From the NCBI GenBank assembly GCA_963664655.2, contig OY761554.1, positions 4,092,001 through 4,156,000 of the forward strand: a DNA stretch of 64,000 bases. Direction: 5' to 3'. This document shows, one piece after another, positions 52,156 to 60,684 of this stretch. The position numbers were made by a program, and so were the translations under genes. The stretch's first letter is position 1, and each line of letters opens with the position of its first letter. This stretch comes from Desulfospira sp963664655 (GTDB taxonomy: Bacteria; Desulfobacterota; Desulfobacteria; Desulfobacterales; Desulfobacteraceae). A model generated the notes under the pieces. It saw only the letters and a program-made list of their open reading frames with translations. It searched no databases and had not been told where the DNA came from.

Positions 52156-52701
52156 GATCAATTTTCCGAAAATACGCTCAAAGCTTAGGTTTTTGACCGG
52201 CCCGTCACACTGGTTTGTGGCCAGGAACAACTGGCCGTCGGCCCGGTACCGGTTGTTGATCCGCCAGACAAAAATTTCAATGTTCCGGGCGCTGTTGTAC
52301 AGGTTTTGCTGGTCCAGAAAGTCTATCATATAAAGGCTGCATTTTTCGGAATAGGACGACATGATCATGGTGTACAGCCCATACATGACGGCAAACACGC
52401 GGTCACCGGTAAATTCGGGTTCAAAGCCAAGCAAAATGGCCTGGGTTCCCTGTTTATTGGAAAGTTCGGAAAAATTTTGGAGGGGGGGGCATTGGAAAAT
52501 TGAAGCGATTCTGGAATCAACGGTGGCACCCGGGCTTTTTTGAAGCTCATCTGAATTCATCTTATAGAGCTTGACGGTCAGGGTTTCGAGCAGAGACCGG
52601 ATTTGCCCGATGTGAATATCGGCCACCATATCCACATCCCCTTTTGCCAGATCGCTGATGCTGAATCCCGGGTCTTTGACACTGCACCCGGGACACATCA
52701 A
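52048..52701 (-). CDS. Putative lipoprotein of unknown function
   Basis: At least 217 residues. The frame upstream of the first ATG (52698) stays open and encodes NWPKYLIVLSCLFLMCPGC, a convincing lipoprotein-type signal ending in Cys. The true start is therefore probably a non-ATG codon further upstream, overlapping the end of the NifU-like gene. The body has no recognised domain; LYMIDFLDQQNLYNSARNIE is a distinctive stretch. Its 3' end is antisense to the M48-TPR gene. It is co-directional with the NifU-like gene. Confidence 0.7.
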   Translation of the reverse strand: MMCPGCSVKDPGFSISDLAKGDVDMVADIHIGQIRSLLETLTVKLYKMNSDELQKSPGATVDSRIASIFQCPPLQNFSELSNKQGTQAILLGFEPEFTGDRVFAVMYGLYTMIMSSYSEKCSLYMIDFLDQQNLYNSARNIEIFVWRINNRYRADGQLFLATNQCDGPVKNLSFERIFGKLISLQDTMALVVSNRTGRLITKVVHTAASMTFFPIGL

Positions 52702-52729
52702 AAAAAGGCAACTGAGAACAATCAGGTAT

Positions 52730-53257
52730 TTAGGCCAGTTGTCCAGTTTTAAACTCTTGGATCCCCTGATGAAGCGTTTTTACAGCCAGCTGTATGCAAT
52801 GATGTTTTTTTTCAGGGATATTTTCAAGGGCGTTAAATACGTCGCCGTCATCAATTTCAAGGGCCTGGTCAAGGGTTTTGCCTTTTACCAGGTCAACCGC
52901 TGCCATGGCGGCTGAAACCGCTCCGGCACAGCCTGTAATTTCATACCGGACATCTTCAATAATCTGATCTTCCCCCACTTTGATATAGACTTTCATAATA
53001 TCACCACAGGAACCGACTTTTTCAGATATCTGGCTTGCGTCTTCCAAATGTCCCATGTATTTTTTTTCAAGAAAGTAATCAATTGCCGGCTGGCCATATC
53101 CGGCATCGGCAAGCATTTTTCGTTCAGATTCCCTGGTTGTAATTTCAATTACCACTGGTTTTTCCTTTTGTTGGGCCCTTTTCAAAATCGTTTTATTGCA
53201 CGGATTTGTTGCGCTGGGCTGTAAAATCAAGTCAAATGTCCTAAACATGTCGCTCAT
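52730..53257 (-). CDS. NifU/IscU-like iron-sulfur scaffold protein
   Basis: A 175-residue protein. The C-terminal 115 residues match the NifU N-terminal (IscU) domain with the three cluster-binding cysteines in KVGSCGDIMK, ITGCAGAVSA and KKHHCIQLAV. The usual HxxNPRNVG start is replaced by a divergent segment YMGHLEDASQI. An N-terminal stretch of about 55 residues (MSDMFRTFDLILQPS) is not part of the domain and may mean the start lies further in. It likely assembles Fe-S clusters for a particular client. Confidence 0.85.
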   Translation of the reverse strand: MSDMFRTFDLILQPSATNPCNKTILKRAQQKEKPVVIEITTRESERKMLADAGYGQPAIDYFLEKKYMGHLEDASQISEKVGSCGDIMKVYIKVGEDQIIEDVRYEITGCAGAVSAAMAAVDLVKGKTLDQALEIDDGDVFNALENIPEKKHHCIQLAVKTLHQGIQEFKTGQLA

Positions 53258-53505
53258 AAAATAATTAATTTCATTTTTATGTCAAGTAAAATTGTCAGGC
53301 AGCCCCCCGGGAACAGATAAATAGAAAATTTAAAAATAAGACTTGTGATTTGGATGCGTTATGGTATGCTAATCAGAACAGGGAACTCGACTAAACAAGC
53401 AGATCAATTTTCGTAACAAAATGGTCAGTTATTCCGCTACGTAACAAATAGCATCGATAGCTATATTGTATATTCACCTTGGCAGACAGAATAGGAGATC
53501 CTGCT

Positions 53506-53736
53506 ATGAAAGAATTGATTGAGTATATCGCTCAAGCACTGGTTGACAATCCCCAAGACGTTGATGTACAGGAAATTAAGGCACAACAGACCCTGGTTCT
53601 CGAACTTCGGGTCGCAAAGGAAGACCTCGGTAAGGTTATCGGAAAAAAGGGCAGGACCGCCCAGGCCATGCGAACCATCCTTTCGTGCGCATCCGCCAAG
53701 GAACAAAAAAGGGTCATTCTAGAGATTGTTGAATGA
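53506..53736 (+). CDS. khpA: KH-domain RNA-binding protein (KhpA-like)
   Basis: A 76-residue protein: LIEYIAQALVDNPQDVDV, then the KH core LGKVIGKKGRTAQAMRTIL with the GKKG nucleic-acid loop. This matches KhpA/YlqC. It binds RNA, often with KhpB/Jag. AGGAG lies upstream of ATG 53506. Usually it sits between rpsP and rimM; here it is alone. A GTCC/GGAC hairpin follows the stop. Confidence 0.9.
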   Translation: MKELIEYIAQALVDNPQDVDVQEIKAQQTLVLELRVAKEDLGKVIGKKGRTAQAMRTILSCASAKEQKRVILEIVE

Positions 53737-53773
53737 CCTTAAAGCAATTGTACAGTCCGTAAAAGGACGGCCT

Positions 53774-54532
53774 TTATCCCAACCAATCCATCGCATCCTT
53801 TAAATGGTGCAGTCCGTTGTCATCGGTAAGACCGGACCGGATGGGTGAAATTGAAATATAGTTGTTTTTTACGGCATGGGCATCGGTCCCTGCGGGGGCG
53901 TTAATTCCCCCCATGGGACCGTACCAGAAATATTTCCTGTCTCTTGGATCAATACGGCAGTCAAACCGGGTAGACAGATTGGTTTGGGCCGGATGGGTGA
54001 TTTGAACCCCGCTGACCTGGTCAATGGGGGAATCCGGACCATTGATATTCAAGAAGGTGCCGGGCGTCAGCTCAAACTCCAGCACCCGGAGAACCATGCC
54101 GGCCGTGAACCGGGCCATTCCCTTAAAATCCATGTGTTTGCCTGTCATGAGCGATACGGCCATACAGGGCAGACCGTTTAAAGCACCCTCCCTGGCGGCC
54201 GCCGCCGTTCCGGAATAATTAATATCCACCCCAAGGTTTCCCCCGGCGTTGATCCCTGAAATAACCAGGTCCGGCTGACCTTTAAATACTTCAAACAACC
54301 CGAGCTTGATACAGTCCACGGGGGTTCCGTTTACGGCATATCCGCTATCCTGGCTGTCCAGTTTGATTTTTGTAATTCTCAAAGGCGTATGCAAAGAAAT
54401 GGAATGGCTGACCGCGCTTTTTTCACGATCCGGCGCAATCAGGGTCACCTCGTGGCAGGCAGAAAGTTCCTCATACAGCGCATTGATTCCCGGCGCCTTG
54501 TATCCATCATCGTTGGTTAGAAAAATTTTCAT
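53774..54532 (-). CDS. surE: 5'/3'-nucleotidase SurE
   Basis: A 252-residue survival protein E. The metal site is KIFLTNDDG at the N-terminus, with SHSISLHTPLR and LVISGINAGGNLGVDINYSGT, all invariant in SurE. It dephosphorylates nucleoside monophosphates and is linked to stationary-phase survival. ATG 54532 is chosen to give the standard MKIFLTNDDG start. It is convergent with khpA. Confidence 0.95.
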   Translation of the reverse strand: MKIFLTNDDGYKAPGINALYEELSACHEVTLIAPDREKSAVSHSISLHTPLRITKIKLDSQDSGYAVNGTPVDCIKLGLFEVFKGQPDLVISGINAGGNLGVDINYSGTAAAAREGALNGLPCMAVSLMTGKHMDFKGMARFTAGMVLRVLEFELTPGTFLNINGPDSPIDQVSGVQITHPAQTNLSTRFDCRIDPRDRKYFWYGPMGGINAPAGTDAHAVKNNYISISPIRSGLTDDNGLHHLKDAMDWLG

Positions 54533-54553
54533 TTTGTTCCCAATAAAATCCAA

Positions 54554-55024
54554 GTGTCACTTAAAAACCCTGCAAAACGGGTCATGCCGACATGGCGGGT
54601 ATCCTTGTTTTTAACCCGTTCAGTTTAGCGTTGTATTAGCATTTTACAGTTTTATTGGCCAGAGGGACAACAGATTTCTAATTCCGGGGCTGAGAAGCCA
54701 CCCCGCAATCCCAGGCGCATAGACGCTTTGCCGGCATTCCCTTATGCCCCATATTTTGTGAGTTTTTCTTCACAAACAAGGGGTTATCACGATAGACGAA
54801 AAGGGTTTTGGTCTTTTGACGATAAAGGGAAATGCGGTTTGGGCCGCCGGGTCTTTTCAGACACAGGCCCGGACTATACGGCCGATTCCAGGCGCCAATG
54901 GCTGGGCCGGATTCGTTTTTAGCCCCAAATGGCCGCCATGCCGAAGATCGTCTGCGATGGTTTTAACCGGTTTAATTTCCCAAGCGATAAGTTTGGGGAA
55001 TATAAGCATAAAAGCAAATTTGAA
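54554..55024. other. Intergenic region without a recognised gene
   Basis: About 470 bases between surE and the two-hairpin repeat. Short open frames exist but show no ribosome binding site or recognisable motif. A degraded coding remnant cannot be excluded. The surE promoter should lie at its left end. Confidence 0.45.
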
Positions 55025-55135
55025 TAACGGCCATACCTAAAGGACAGAAACCAGGCCGCCCTGGTTATCCAACCAGGAACCGCCCGCAATAAACATTGAA
55101 CGTCTTATCAGGACGTTAGTGAGCCTTTCTTAAAA
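55025..55135. repeat. Two-hairpin repeat, copy 4
   Basis: AACGGCCATACCTAAAGG, then CCTGGTT-ATCC-AACCAGG, where both sides of the stem differ from CTTGG/CCAAG in copies 2 and 3 yet still pair. The second stem is degraded (GAACGTC and GCCTTTC). It ends seven bases from the 3' end of tRNA-Sec. Confidence 0.78.
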
Positions 55136-55141
55136 AAAAAA

Positions 55142-55239
55142 TGGCGGAAGCACATGGGAATCGAACCCACCCGGGACGGTTCTAACGCCCCACATTGGAT
55201 TTGAAGTCCAAGGGCCCCACCAGTGAGCCGCGTGCTTCC
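55142..55239 (-). tRNA. selC: tRNA-Sec (UCA)
   Basis: A 98-base minus-strand tRNA beginning GGAAGCACGCGGCTCACTGG. The anticodon loop is ACTTCAAAT within GGACTTCAAATCC (anticodon TCA). It has a long variable arm, a T-arm GGTTCGATTCC and 3' GTGCTTCCGCCA with encoded CCA. The long eight-base acceptor stem and overall length are diagnostic for selenocysteine tRNA. It implies that the genome encodes selenoproteins and SelA/SelB, none of which is in this window. Confidence 0.96.
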
Positions 55240-55363
55240 GCAACCCGGGTAATGTATACCCTGTGTCCTGTTTTTGTCAATTTTTTTCCTGAATTCAAAG
55301 GATGTTTCACCTTTGATTTCCTGGGCTGGTTGGGGTAAGGGATAATAAAAAACAGGAGGATAC

Positions 55364-56335
55364 ATGAAAAAGAAAGTTATCATTTTGAGCCCGTTGTTTT
55401 TATGGGCATGCTGGTTTACCTGCCCTGTGACGGGCACTGCGCTTGAAGCGCCTTCTTATGGAAACCCGAGTCTTTCAGGCAAAGTCACGGATAAGGATCT
55501 GCCCGAGATTTCAGGATTGGCTGGATCTTATAAAACCAAAGGCCTTTTATGGATGATCAATGACAGCGGCAATGCCAATGTCTTATTTGGGGTTTCATCA
55601 ACCGGACAGGTGTTGGGGGAATTTAGCATTAAAAACGCCCCCAATGTAGACTGGGAGGACCTTTCATCATTCACCCTGGGCCGGGAAAGTTATCTGTTAA
55701 TCGCTGATGTGGGGGATAACATGGCCATGCGGTCATCCTGCTGCCTTTACATGGTCCGGGAACCTGAAATAAATTTATCTGAGAATAAACAAAACCCCGA
55801 AAGCCTTGGAGTTTGCGCAAAGATGACATTCAGCTATGAAGACGGCTCAAGGGATTGTGAGGCCGTGGCGGTTGATTCGGTCAAACAAAAAATTTACCTG
55901 TTAAGCAAACGGACGGTTCCGCCGGTTTTATATGAACTTCCCTTGATCATGAAAAATTCAGACGGCGTTTATGTGGCCACCCCGGTTGCCCGCCTGACCA
56001 GTCTGCCGGCGCCTACACCGGAAGATTTAAAAGATAAATATGGAAAATTCAGATCCCAGCCCACGGCCATGGATCTGCGCCTGGACGGGAATGCCATGGT
56101 TATTTTGACTTATAAAAATGCCTATTGGTATGAAAAAGAATCCGTAGAAACCTGGGATACGGCATTTTCCCGGCAACCCCGGTGCCTTGCGCTGCCCCAC
56201 CCGAATACTGGTGAGCTGGTTATCCGGGAGGCATTGTGCCTTTGCCCGCAGACCCAAAACATTTATGTCAGCTCAGAACGGCTGCCGGCCCCTATTTACG
56301 TTCTCTGCCCAATTTTGTATGGAATTAAACCATGA
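55364..56335 (+). CDS. Exported beta-propeller-like protein of unknown function
   Basis: A 323-residue protein with a signal peptide (FLWACWFTCPVTGTALEA). Repeated blade-like segments follow: DLPEISGLAGSYKTKGLLWM, GESYLLIADVGDN-like RESYLLIADVGDN, and DCEAVAVDSVKQKIYLLSKR, suggesting a six-bladed propeller. QPTAMDLRLDGNAMVILTY continues the pattern. No catalytic motif is evident. AGGAGG precedes the ATG by five bases. It is a single gene in the gap between tRNA-Sec and the peptidase. Confidence 0.7.
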   Translation: MKKKVIILSPLFLWACWFTCPVTGTALEAPSYGNPSLSGKVTDKDLPEISGLAGSYKTKGLLWMINDSGNANVLFGVSSTGQVLGEFSIKNAPNVDWEDLSSFTLGRESYLLIADVGDNMAMRSSCCLYMVREPEINLSENKQNPESLGVCAKMTFSYEDGSRDCEAVAVDSVKQKIYLLSKRTVPPVLYELPLIMKNSDGVYVATPVARLTSLPAPTPEDLKDKYGKFRSQPTAMDLRLDGNAMVILTYKNAYWYEKESVETWDTAFSRQPRCLALPHPNTGELVIREALCLCPQTQNIYVSSERLPAPIYVLCPILYGIKP

Positions 56336-56388
56336 ACTCTAGTATAAAGTAGAATTTTGATTTTATTCAATAAATGAGGCTGTATAAA

Positions 56389-57528
56389 ATGATCAATGCT
56401 CAGCGATTGGGAAAGATATTTACCGAGCTTGTCCGGATCGATTCAGAATCCCGGAACGAGGCCGCCATTGCCGCCGATCTTGAAAAACGGCTGACCAAGC
56501 TGGGCGCAACGGTAAGGTTTGACAAAGCCGCCCAAAAAACCGGCGGAAACGCCTCCAATATAGTGGCCGCGTTTAAGGGCAACCAGGATGTGGCGCCCTT
56601 GTTTTTGTCCGGCCACATGGATACGGTCAAACCGGGGAACAACATTAAGGTGGTTTTTGAGAACGGGGTTTTCAGAAGTGACGGCACCACCATTCTGGGA
56701 GCCGATGACAAGTCAGCCCTGGCCATTATCCTTGAAGTCATGGAAGTGGTTTTGGAAAATGATCTGCCCTGTCCCCCGGTTGAGGTGGTAATAACGGTGT
56801 GTGAAGAAATCGGACTGGTGGGGGCCAAAAATTTTGACTTTTCCCTTATGGCGTCAACCTTTGGCTATATTCTGGATTCCACGGAAACCGACGGCATTGT
56901 GACACGGGCACCGGCCGCCAACCAGATCAAAGCCTTGGTTTACGGCAAGGCCGCCCATGCCGGCGCAGAACCCGAAAACGGGATAAATGCCATTTATGCC
57001 GCCGCCAAAGCCATTTCAAAAATGACCCTTGGCCGGATAGATGAAGAAACCACCTGTAACCTTGGGATCATCAAAGGCGGCATGGCCACCAATATTGTTC
57101 CCGAACAGGTCGAAATTCTCGGAGAGGCCAGAAGCCATGACCTGTCAAAACTTGAAAAGATTACCGCTCACATCACCGATACATTTGAAAATACCATTCA
57201 AGAACTCAGGGGTGAAAATGACCTGCCAATGGTAACGGTTGAGGTGACCACTGATTTTACGGCCACCCGCATCCCCGAAGATCATATCGTGGTCAAACTG
57301 GCCCGCAAGGCCAGTGCCAATCTTGGCAAACCCCTTGAGTCCCAGACCATCGGCGGGGGGGCCGATGCCAATGTCTTTTTTGGTAAAGGCATTGTGGCAG
57401 GGGTTCTTGGAACAGGCATGACCGACGTTCATACCCTCAAAGAGTCTATTAAATTAGACGATATGGTCAATGCCGCAAACCTGGTGCTTGAAATTCTCAA
57501 GGTGCATGCTTTAAAGGAAGGCCTGTAA
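56389..57528 (+). CDS. M20 family metallopeptidase, PepT-like
   Basis: A 379-residue dizinc peptidase. FLSGHMDTVKPGN contributes the first zinc His and Asp, TILGADDKSALAII the bridging Asp, and TVCEEIGLVGAKNF the catalytic Glu pair. The DVHTLKESIKLDD end matches PepT-like and related tripeptidase proteins. It likely hydrolyses short peptides in the cytoplasm. ATG 56389 has a GAGG site upstream; ATG 56374 is an alternative. Its TAA abuts the larC ATG. Confidence 0.88.
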   Translation: MINAQRLGKIFTELVRIDSESRNEAAIAADLEKRLTKLGATVRFDKAAQKTGGNASNIVAAFKGNQDVAPLFLSGHMDTVKPGNNIKVVFENGVFRSDGTTILGADDKSALAIILEVMEVVLENDLPCPPVEVVITVCEEIGLVGAKNFDFSLMASTFGYILDSTETDGIVTRAPAANQIKALVYGKAAHAGAEPENGINAIYAAAKAISKMTLGRIDEETTCNLGIIKGGMATNIVPEQVEILGEARSHDLSKLEKITAHITDTFENTIQELRGENDLPMVTVEVTTDFTATRIPEDHIVVKLARKASANLGKPLESQTIGGGADANVFFGKGIVAGVLGTGMTDVHTLKESIKLDDMVNAANLVLEILKVHALKEGL

Positions 57529-58758
57529 ATGATTCTTTATCTGGATGTTTTTTCCGGCATCAGCGGGGACATGACCTTAGGCGCCTTTGTGGACCTTGGG
57601 GTCCCGCCGGCCTATATTGAAGACCAGCTCAGCCCCATGTTCAACGGATTTGGCCTTAAGGTGGAAACCGTATACCGGCATCACCTCAAGGCCACCAATT
57701 TGTTTGTGGATGTGACAGACCATCAAACGTCACGGCATTACACGGATATTCAACACATTATCTCAGATTCAAACCTGTCTGACGGGGTAAAAGAAAACAG
57801 CCTTAAGGCCTTTGAAAAAATTGCCCTGGCCGAATCATCCATTCATGGAAAAGATATCAAAACCGTCCATTTTCATGAGGTGGGTGCCATTGATTCCATG
57901 GTGGATATTATTGGCAGCTTTTTGTGCGTGGAATACCTTGGCATTAAAACGGTTTATTCTTCTGTCATTCCATTGGGATCCGGGTTTGTTGAATGCGCCC
58001 ATGGAAAAATCCCGGTCCCGGTTCCGGCGGTGACCAGAATTCTTGAAGGGGTTCCGGTTAAAGGATCTGATGCCGTAACGGAGATTGTCACCCCCACAGG
58101 GGCCGCCATTGCCACCACACTTTGCTCAAATTTCGGGCCCATGCCGGATATGAAAATTTTAAAAACCGGATACGGGGCCGGAAAACGGCAAACCGGATCA
58201 TCTTTGCCTAATTTGCTGCGCCTGGTTATGGGCGAGCCCCTTTCCGGCAGACCGGAAAATAAAAGCGCCCTTTTACCTGAAACAGAAAAGGATGAACCGG
58301 TTTATGTGATTCATACCAACCTGGATGATATCACCCCGGAAATTCTCGGATTTGTCATGGACCGTCTGTTTGACAAAGGCGCCCTTGATGTTTCATATGC
58401 CCCGATTCAAATGAAAAAAAACCGGCCCGGCACACGGCTTGAGGCCATTGTCCGGCCAAAGGACCTTGCCCCGGTCACAGACACCATTTTATCTGAAACC
58501 AGCGCATTAGGGGTCAGGTATACCCTCTGGGACAGGAAAACCCTGAAACGAGAGCCGGTGGATATAGAGACCGAATTTGGGAAAATCTGTTTCAAACGGG
58601 TGTTATCCCTGTCCGGGACCTGGAACCTGGTTCCGGAGTATGAGCAGTTAAAAGATATTGCCCTTAAGGAAAACATCCCCTTGAAAGCGGTATATGCCAG
58701 GATTGCCGCGCAATCGGATAAGCTTGGCAGCCTTGACAGCAAAGGCCCTAAAGGATAG
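57529..58758 (+). CDS. larC: Nickel-pincer cofactor biosynthesis protein LarC
   Basis: A 409-residue protein: YLDVFSGISGDMTLGAFVDL start, FHEVGAIDSMVDIIG with metal-binding His, VECAHGKIPVPVPA and NLDDITPEILGFVMDRL. These are conserved across LarC, which inserts nickel into the pincer cofactor of lactate racemase and similar enzymes. It is encoded as one frame, unlike the programmed-frameshift larC1/larC2 of Lactobacillus. No larA, larB or larE is nearby. Confidence 0.93.
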   Translation: MILYLDVFSGISGDMTLGAFVDLGVPPAYIEDQLSPMFNGFGLKVETVYRHHLKATNLFVDVTDHQTSRHYTDIQHIISDSNLSDGVKENSLKAFEKIALAESSIHGKDIKTVHFHEVGAIDSMVDIIGSFLCVEYLGIKTVYSSVIPLGSGFVECAHGKIPVPVPAVTRILEGVPVKGSDAVTEIVTPTGAAIATTLCSNFGPMPDMKILKTGYGAGKRQTGSSLPNLLRLVMGEPLSGRPENKSALLPETEKDEPVYVIHTNLDDITPEILGFVMDRLFDKGALDVSYAPIQMKKNRPGTRLEAIVRPKDLAPVTDTILSETSALGVRYTLWDRKTLKREPVDIETEFGKICFKRVLSLSGTWNLVPEYEQLKDIALKENIPLKAVYARIAAQSDKLGSLDSKGPKG

Positions 58759-58762
58759 ATAA

Positions 58763-58883
58763 TGTTTGAACGAAAAGTCACCCATCCGCTGCGGTGCCGA
58801 AAAAATGGCAATCCTCACACCATTTGAGGCTGCTTAAGATGGCCTTTTGGGGCCCTGCCTAAAAGCGACTTTTCATTCAAACA
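58763..58883. mobile_element. MITE-like element with 17-base terminal inverted repeats
   Basis: Left end TGTTTGAACGAAAAGTC (58763-58779) and right end GACTTTTCATTCAAACA (58867-58883) pair at 16 of 17 bases. The interior AAAAAATGGCAATCCTCAC and TTTGAGGCTGCTTAAG match the reverse strand of 46910-47040. It fills nearly all the gap between larC and pgpA and contains no gene. Confidence 0.8.
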
Positions 58884-58921
58884 CGAGTTTCAGCTAAGGG
58901 ACTGGATAATAAAAGGAATCA

Positions 58922-59392
58922 ATGAAGGCCCATTTGACAGACCGTCTCATCCTGTTTGCCGCCACCGGATTCGGGCTTGGCAAAGCCCCTGTTGCCCCGG
59001 GCACCTTTGGCACCCTTGCCGGTATTCCGCTGATCTGGCTGATGGCCGTCATTCCCTGTATCTGGTCCGGATTTGTTTTGATGGGAATGATGCTGGTTTC
59101 CATCTTTTTGGCTGACAGGGCCGAGGCCCTTCTTGGCGTTAAAGACCCGGGGGCCATTGTGATTGATGAAATGGCAGGGTATTGCGTTACCATGTCTTTG
59201 GTCCCGCTTGGATGGGCTTCGCTGGGGGCCGGGTTTGTCTTGTTCAGGTGTTTTGATATTTTTAAGCCCTGGCCGGTCATTTATTTTGAAAAACATTTTA
59301 CCGGCGGGGCCGGAATTGTCCTGGATGATCTCATGGCCGGAATGATGGCGGGATCTTGTTTGAAACTTTTAAACTGGGCCGGGCTGATCTGA
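58922..59392 (+). CDS. pgpA: Phosphatidylglycerophosphatase A
   Basis: A 156-residue membrane protein: GFGLGKAPVAPGTFGTLAG, GAIVIDEMAGYCVTM and FVLFRCFDIFKPWPV are the conserved PgpA blocks, with several hydrophobic helices between. It removes phosphate from phosphatidylglycerophosphate to make phosphatidylglycerol. It is followed by recA after 120 bases. Confidence 0.95.
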   Translation: MKAHLTDRLILFAATGFGLGKAPVAPGTFGTLAGIPLIWLMAVIPCIWSGFVLMGMMLVSIFLADRAEALLGVKDPGAIVIDEMAGYCVTMSLVPLGWASLGAGFVLFRCFDIFKPWPVIYFEKHFTGGAGIVLDDLMAGMMAGSCLKLLNWAGLI

Positions 59393-59512
59393 AATTACCT
59401 GCGGCCATAAAAAAAACGGCACAGGCTAAAGAACAGAACACCTGCAAAAAAACAACGCTTAACCCTAAAGACGGCAAGAGGGGTTACACTAAAATCAGGT
59501 TGGAGAACAACA

Positions 59513-60538
59513 ATGGGAAACAACTTAGAAAAACAAAAAGCGGTGATGACGGCCATGAGCCAGATCGAACGTCAGTTCGGCAAAGGGTCCATCATGAAAC
59601 TGGGCGGCCGGGAAATCGAAGCGGTTCCCGTGATCCGCTCAGGCTCCCTGGCCCTGGACAAGGCCCTTGGGGTTGGCGGTTATCCCAGGGGCCGGATCAT
59701 TGAGATTTATGGTCCGGAATCTTCGGGAAAAACCACCCTGGCCCTTCACGCCGTGGCCCAGGCCCAGCGCAAAAACGGAATCGCGGCCTTTATCGATGCC
59801 GAGCATGCCCTTGATGTGGCCTATGCCAGACGCCTTGGCGTGGACTGTGATGAGCTTTTGGTCTCCCAGCCCGACACCGGAGAGCAGGCCCTTGAAATCG
59901 CCGATATGCTGGTCAGAAGCGGCGGCATTGATATCATGATTGTGGATTCCGTCGCTGCCCTGGTTCCCCGGTCGGAAATCGAAGGGGAGATGGGCGATTC
60001 CCATATGGGACTCCAGGCCAGGCTCATGTCCCAGGCCTTAAGGAAACTGGCCGGAACCATCGGAAAAACAAACACCACCATTATCTTTATCAACCAGATC
60101 CGCATGAAAATCGGTGTGGTATACGGCAACCCTGAAACCACCACCGGCGGCAACGCATTAAAATTTTATGCGTCCATGCGCCTTGATATCCGCAAAGCCG
60201 CCGCCATTAAAGCCGGGGAGGAAATCCTTGGCAACCGGACCAAGGTCAAGGTGGTGAAAAACAAACTGGCCCCGCCATTCAAGAATGTTGAATTTGATCT
60301 TATGTTCGGAGAGGGGATTTCCAGAACCGGGGATCTTCTGGACATGGGGGTAGACCTTAATATTGTGGAAAAAAGCGGGTCCTGGTATTCCTATGGCTCA
60401 GAGAGAATCGGCCAGGGCCGTGAGAATGTTAAAATTTTCCTAAAGGACAACCCGGATATTTTTGAAAAAATTGAAACCCAGGTAAGGCAGGAGCTGGGCA
60501 TTTCGGATCCTGCCCCAACCCCAGAAACCAAAGAATAG
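59513..60538 (+). CDS. recA: Recombinase RecA
   Basis: A 341-residue protein: IERQFGKGSIMKLG start, Walker A GPESSGKTT, LVSQPDTGEQALEIADML, VDSVAALVPRSEIEGEMGDS and the L2 region NQIRMKIGVVYGNPETTTGG. It forms ATP-dependent filaments for recombination and SOS induction. GGAGAACAACAATG gives a usable ribosome binding site. No LexA-type box was obvious in the 120 upstream bases. No recX follows; instead a hairpin at 60549-60582. Confidence 0.98.
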   Translation: MGNNLEKQKAVMTAMSQIERQFGKGSIMKLGGREIEAVPVIRSGSLALDKALGVGGYPRGRIIEIYGPESSGKTTLALHAVAQAQRKNGIAAFIDAEHALDVAYARRLGVDCDELLVSQPDTGEQALEIADMLVRSGGIDIMIVDSVAALVPRSEIEGEMGDSHMGLQARLMSQALRKLAGTIGKTNTTIIFINQIRMKIGVVYGNPETTTGGNALKFYASMRLDIRKAAAIKAGEEILGNRTKVKVVKNKLAPPFKNVEFDLMFGEGISRTGDLLDMGVDLNIVEKSGSWYSYGSERIGQGRENVKIFLKDNPDIFEKIETQVRQELGISDPAPTPETKE

Positions 60539-60548
60539 TACCAAACAG

Positions 60549-60582
60549 GGCAGGCCTCAAAAAACGCGCCCAAAGGCCTGCC
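60549..60582 (+). terminator. Hairpin after recA (possible terminator)
   Basis: GGCAGGCCT (60549-60557) pairs perfectly with AGGCCTGCC (60574-60582) around a 16-base A-rich loop, 11 bases after the recA stop. There is no T run after it, so it may be an attenuator or mRNA-protecting hairpin. Next come CTAATGGCTGACAGCTAATGG-type short repeats. Confidence 0.5.
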
Positions 60583-60684
60583 GGCAGCCATAGCCGAAAG
60601 CCGTTAACCGTTCAGCTAAACGCCAACCGCTAATGGCTGACAGCTAATGGCTAACAGCTAAATTGAATCAGGAGTGCAAATACC

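Noticed and set aside
54728..55040. Two overlapping short open frames as genes
   Set aside because: No ribosome binding site, no recognisable motif, biased composition, and the end runs into a repeat.
58841..59300. Open frames antisense to pgpA
   Set aside because: pgpA is unambiguous; the antisense frames are composition artefacts.
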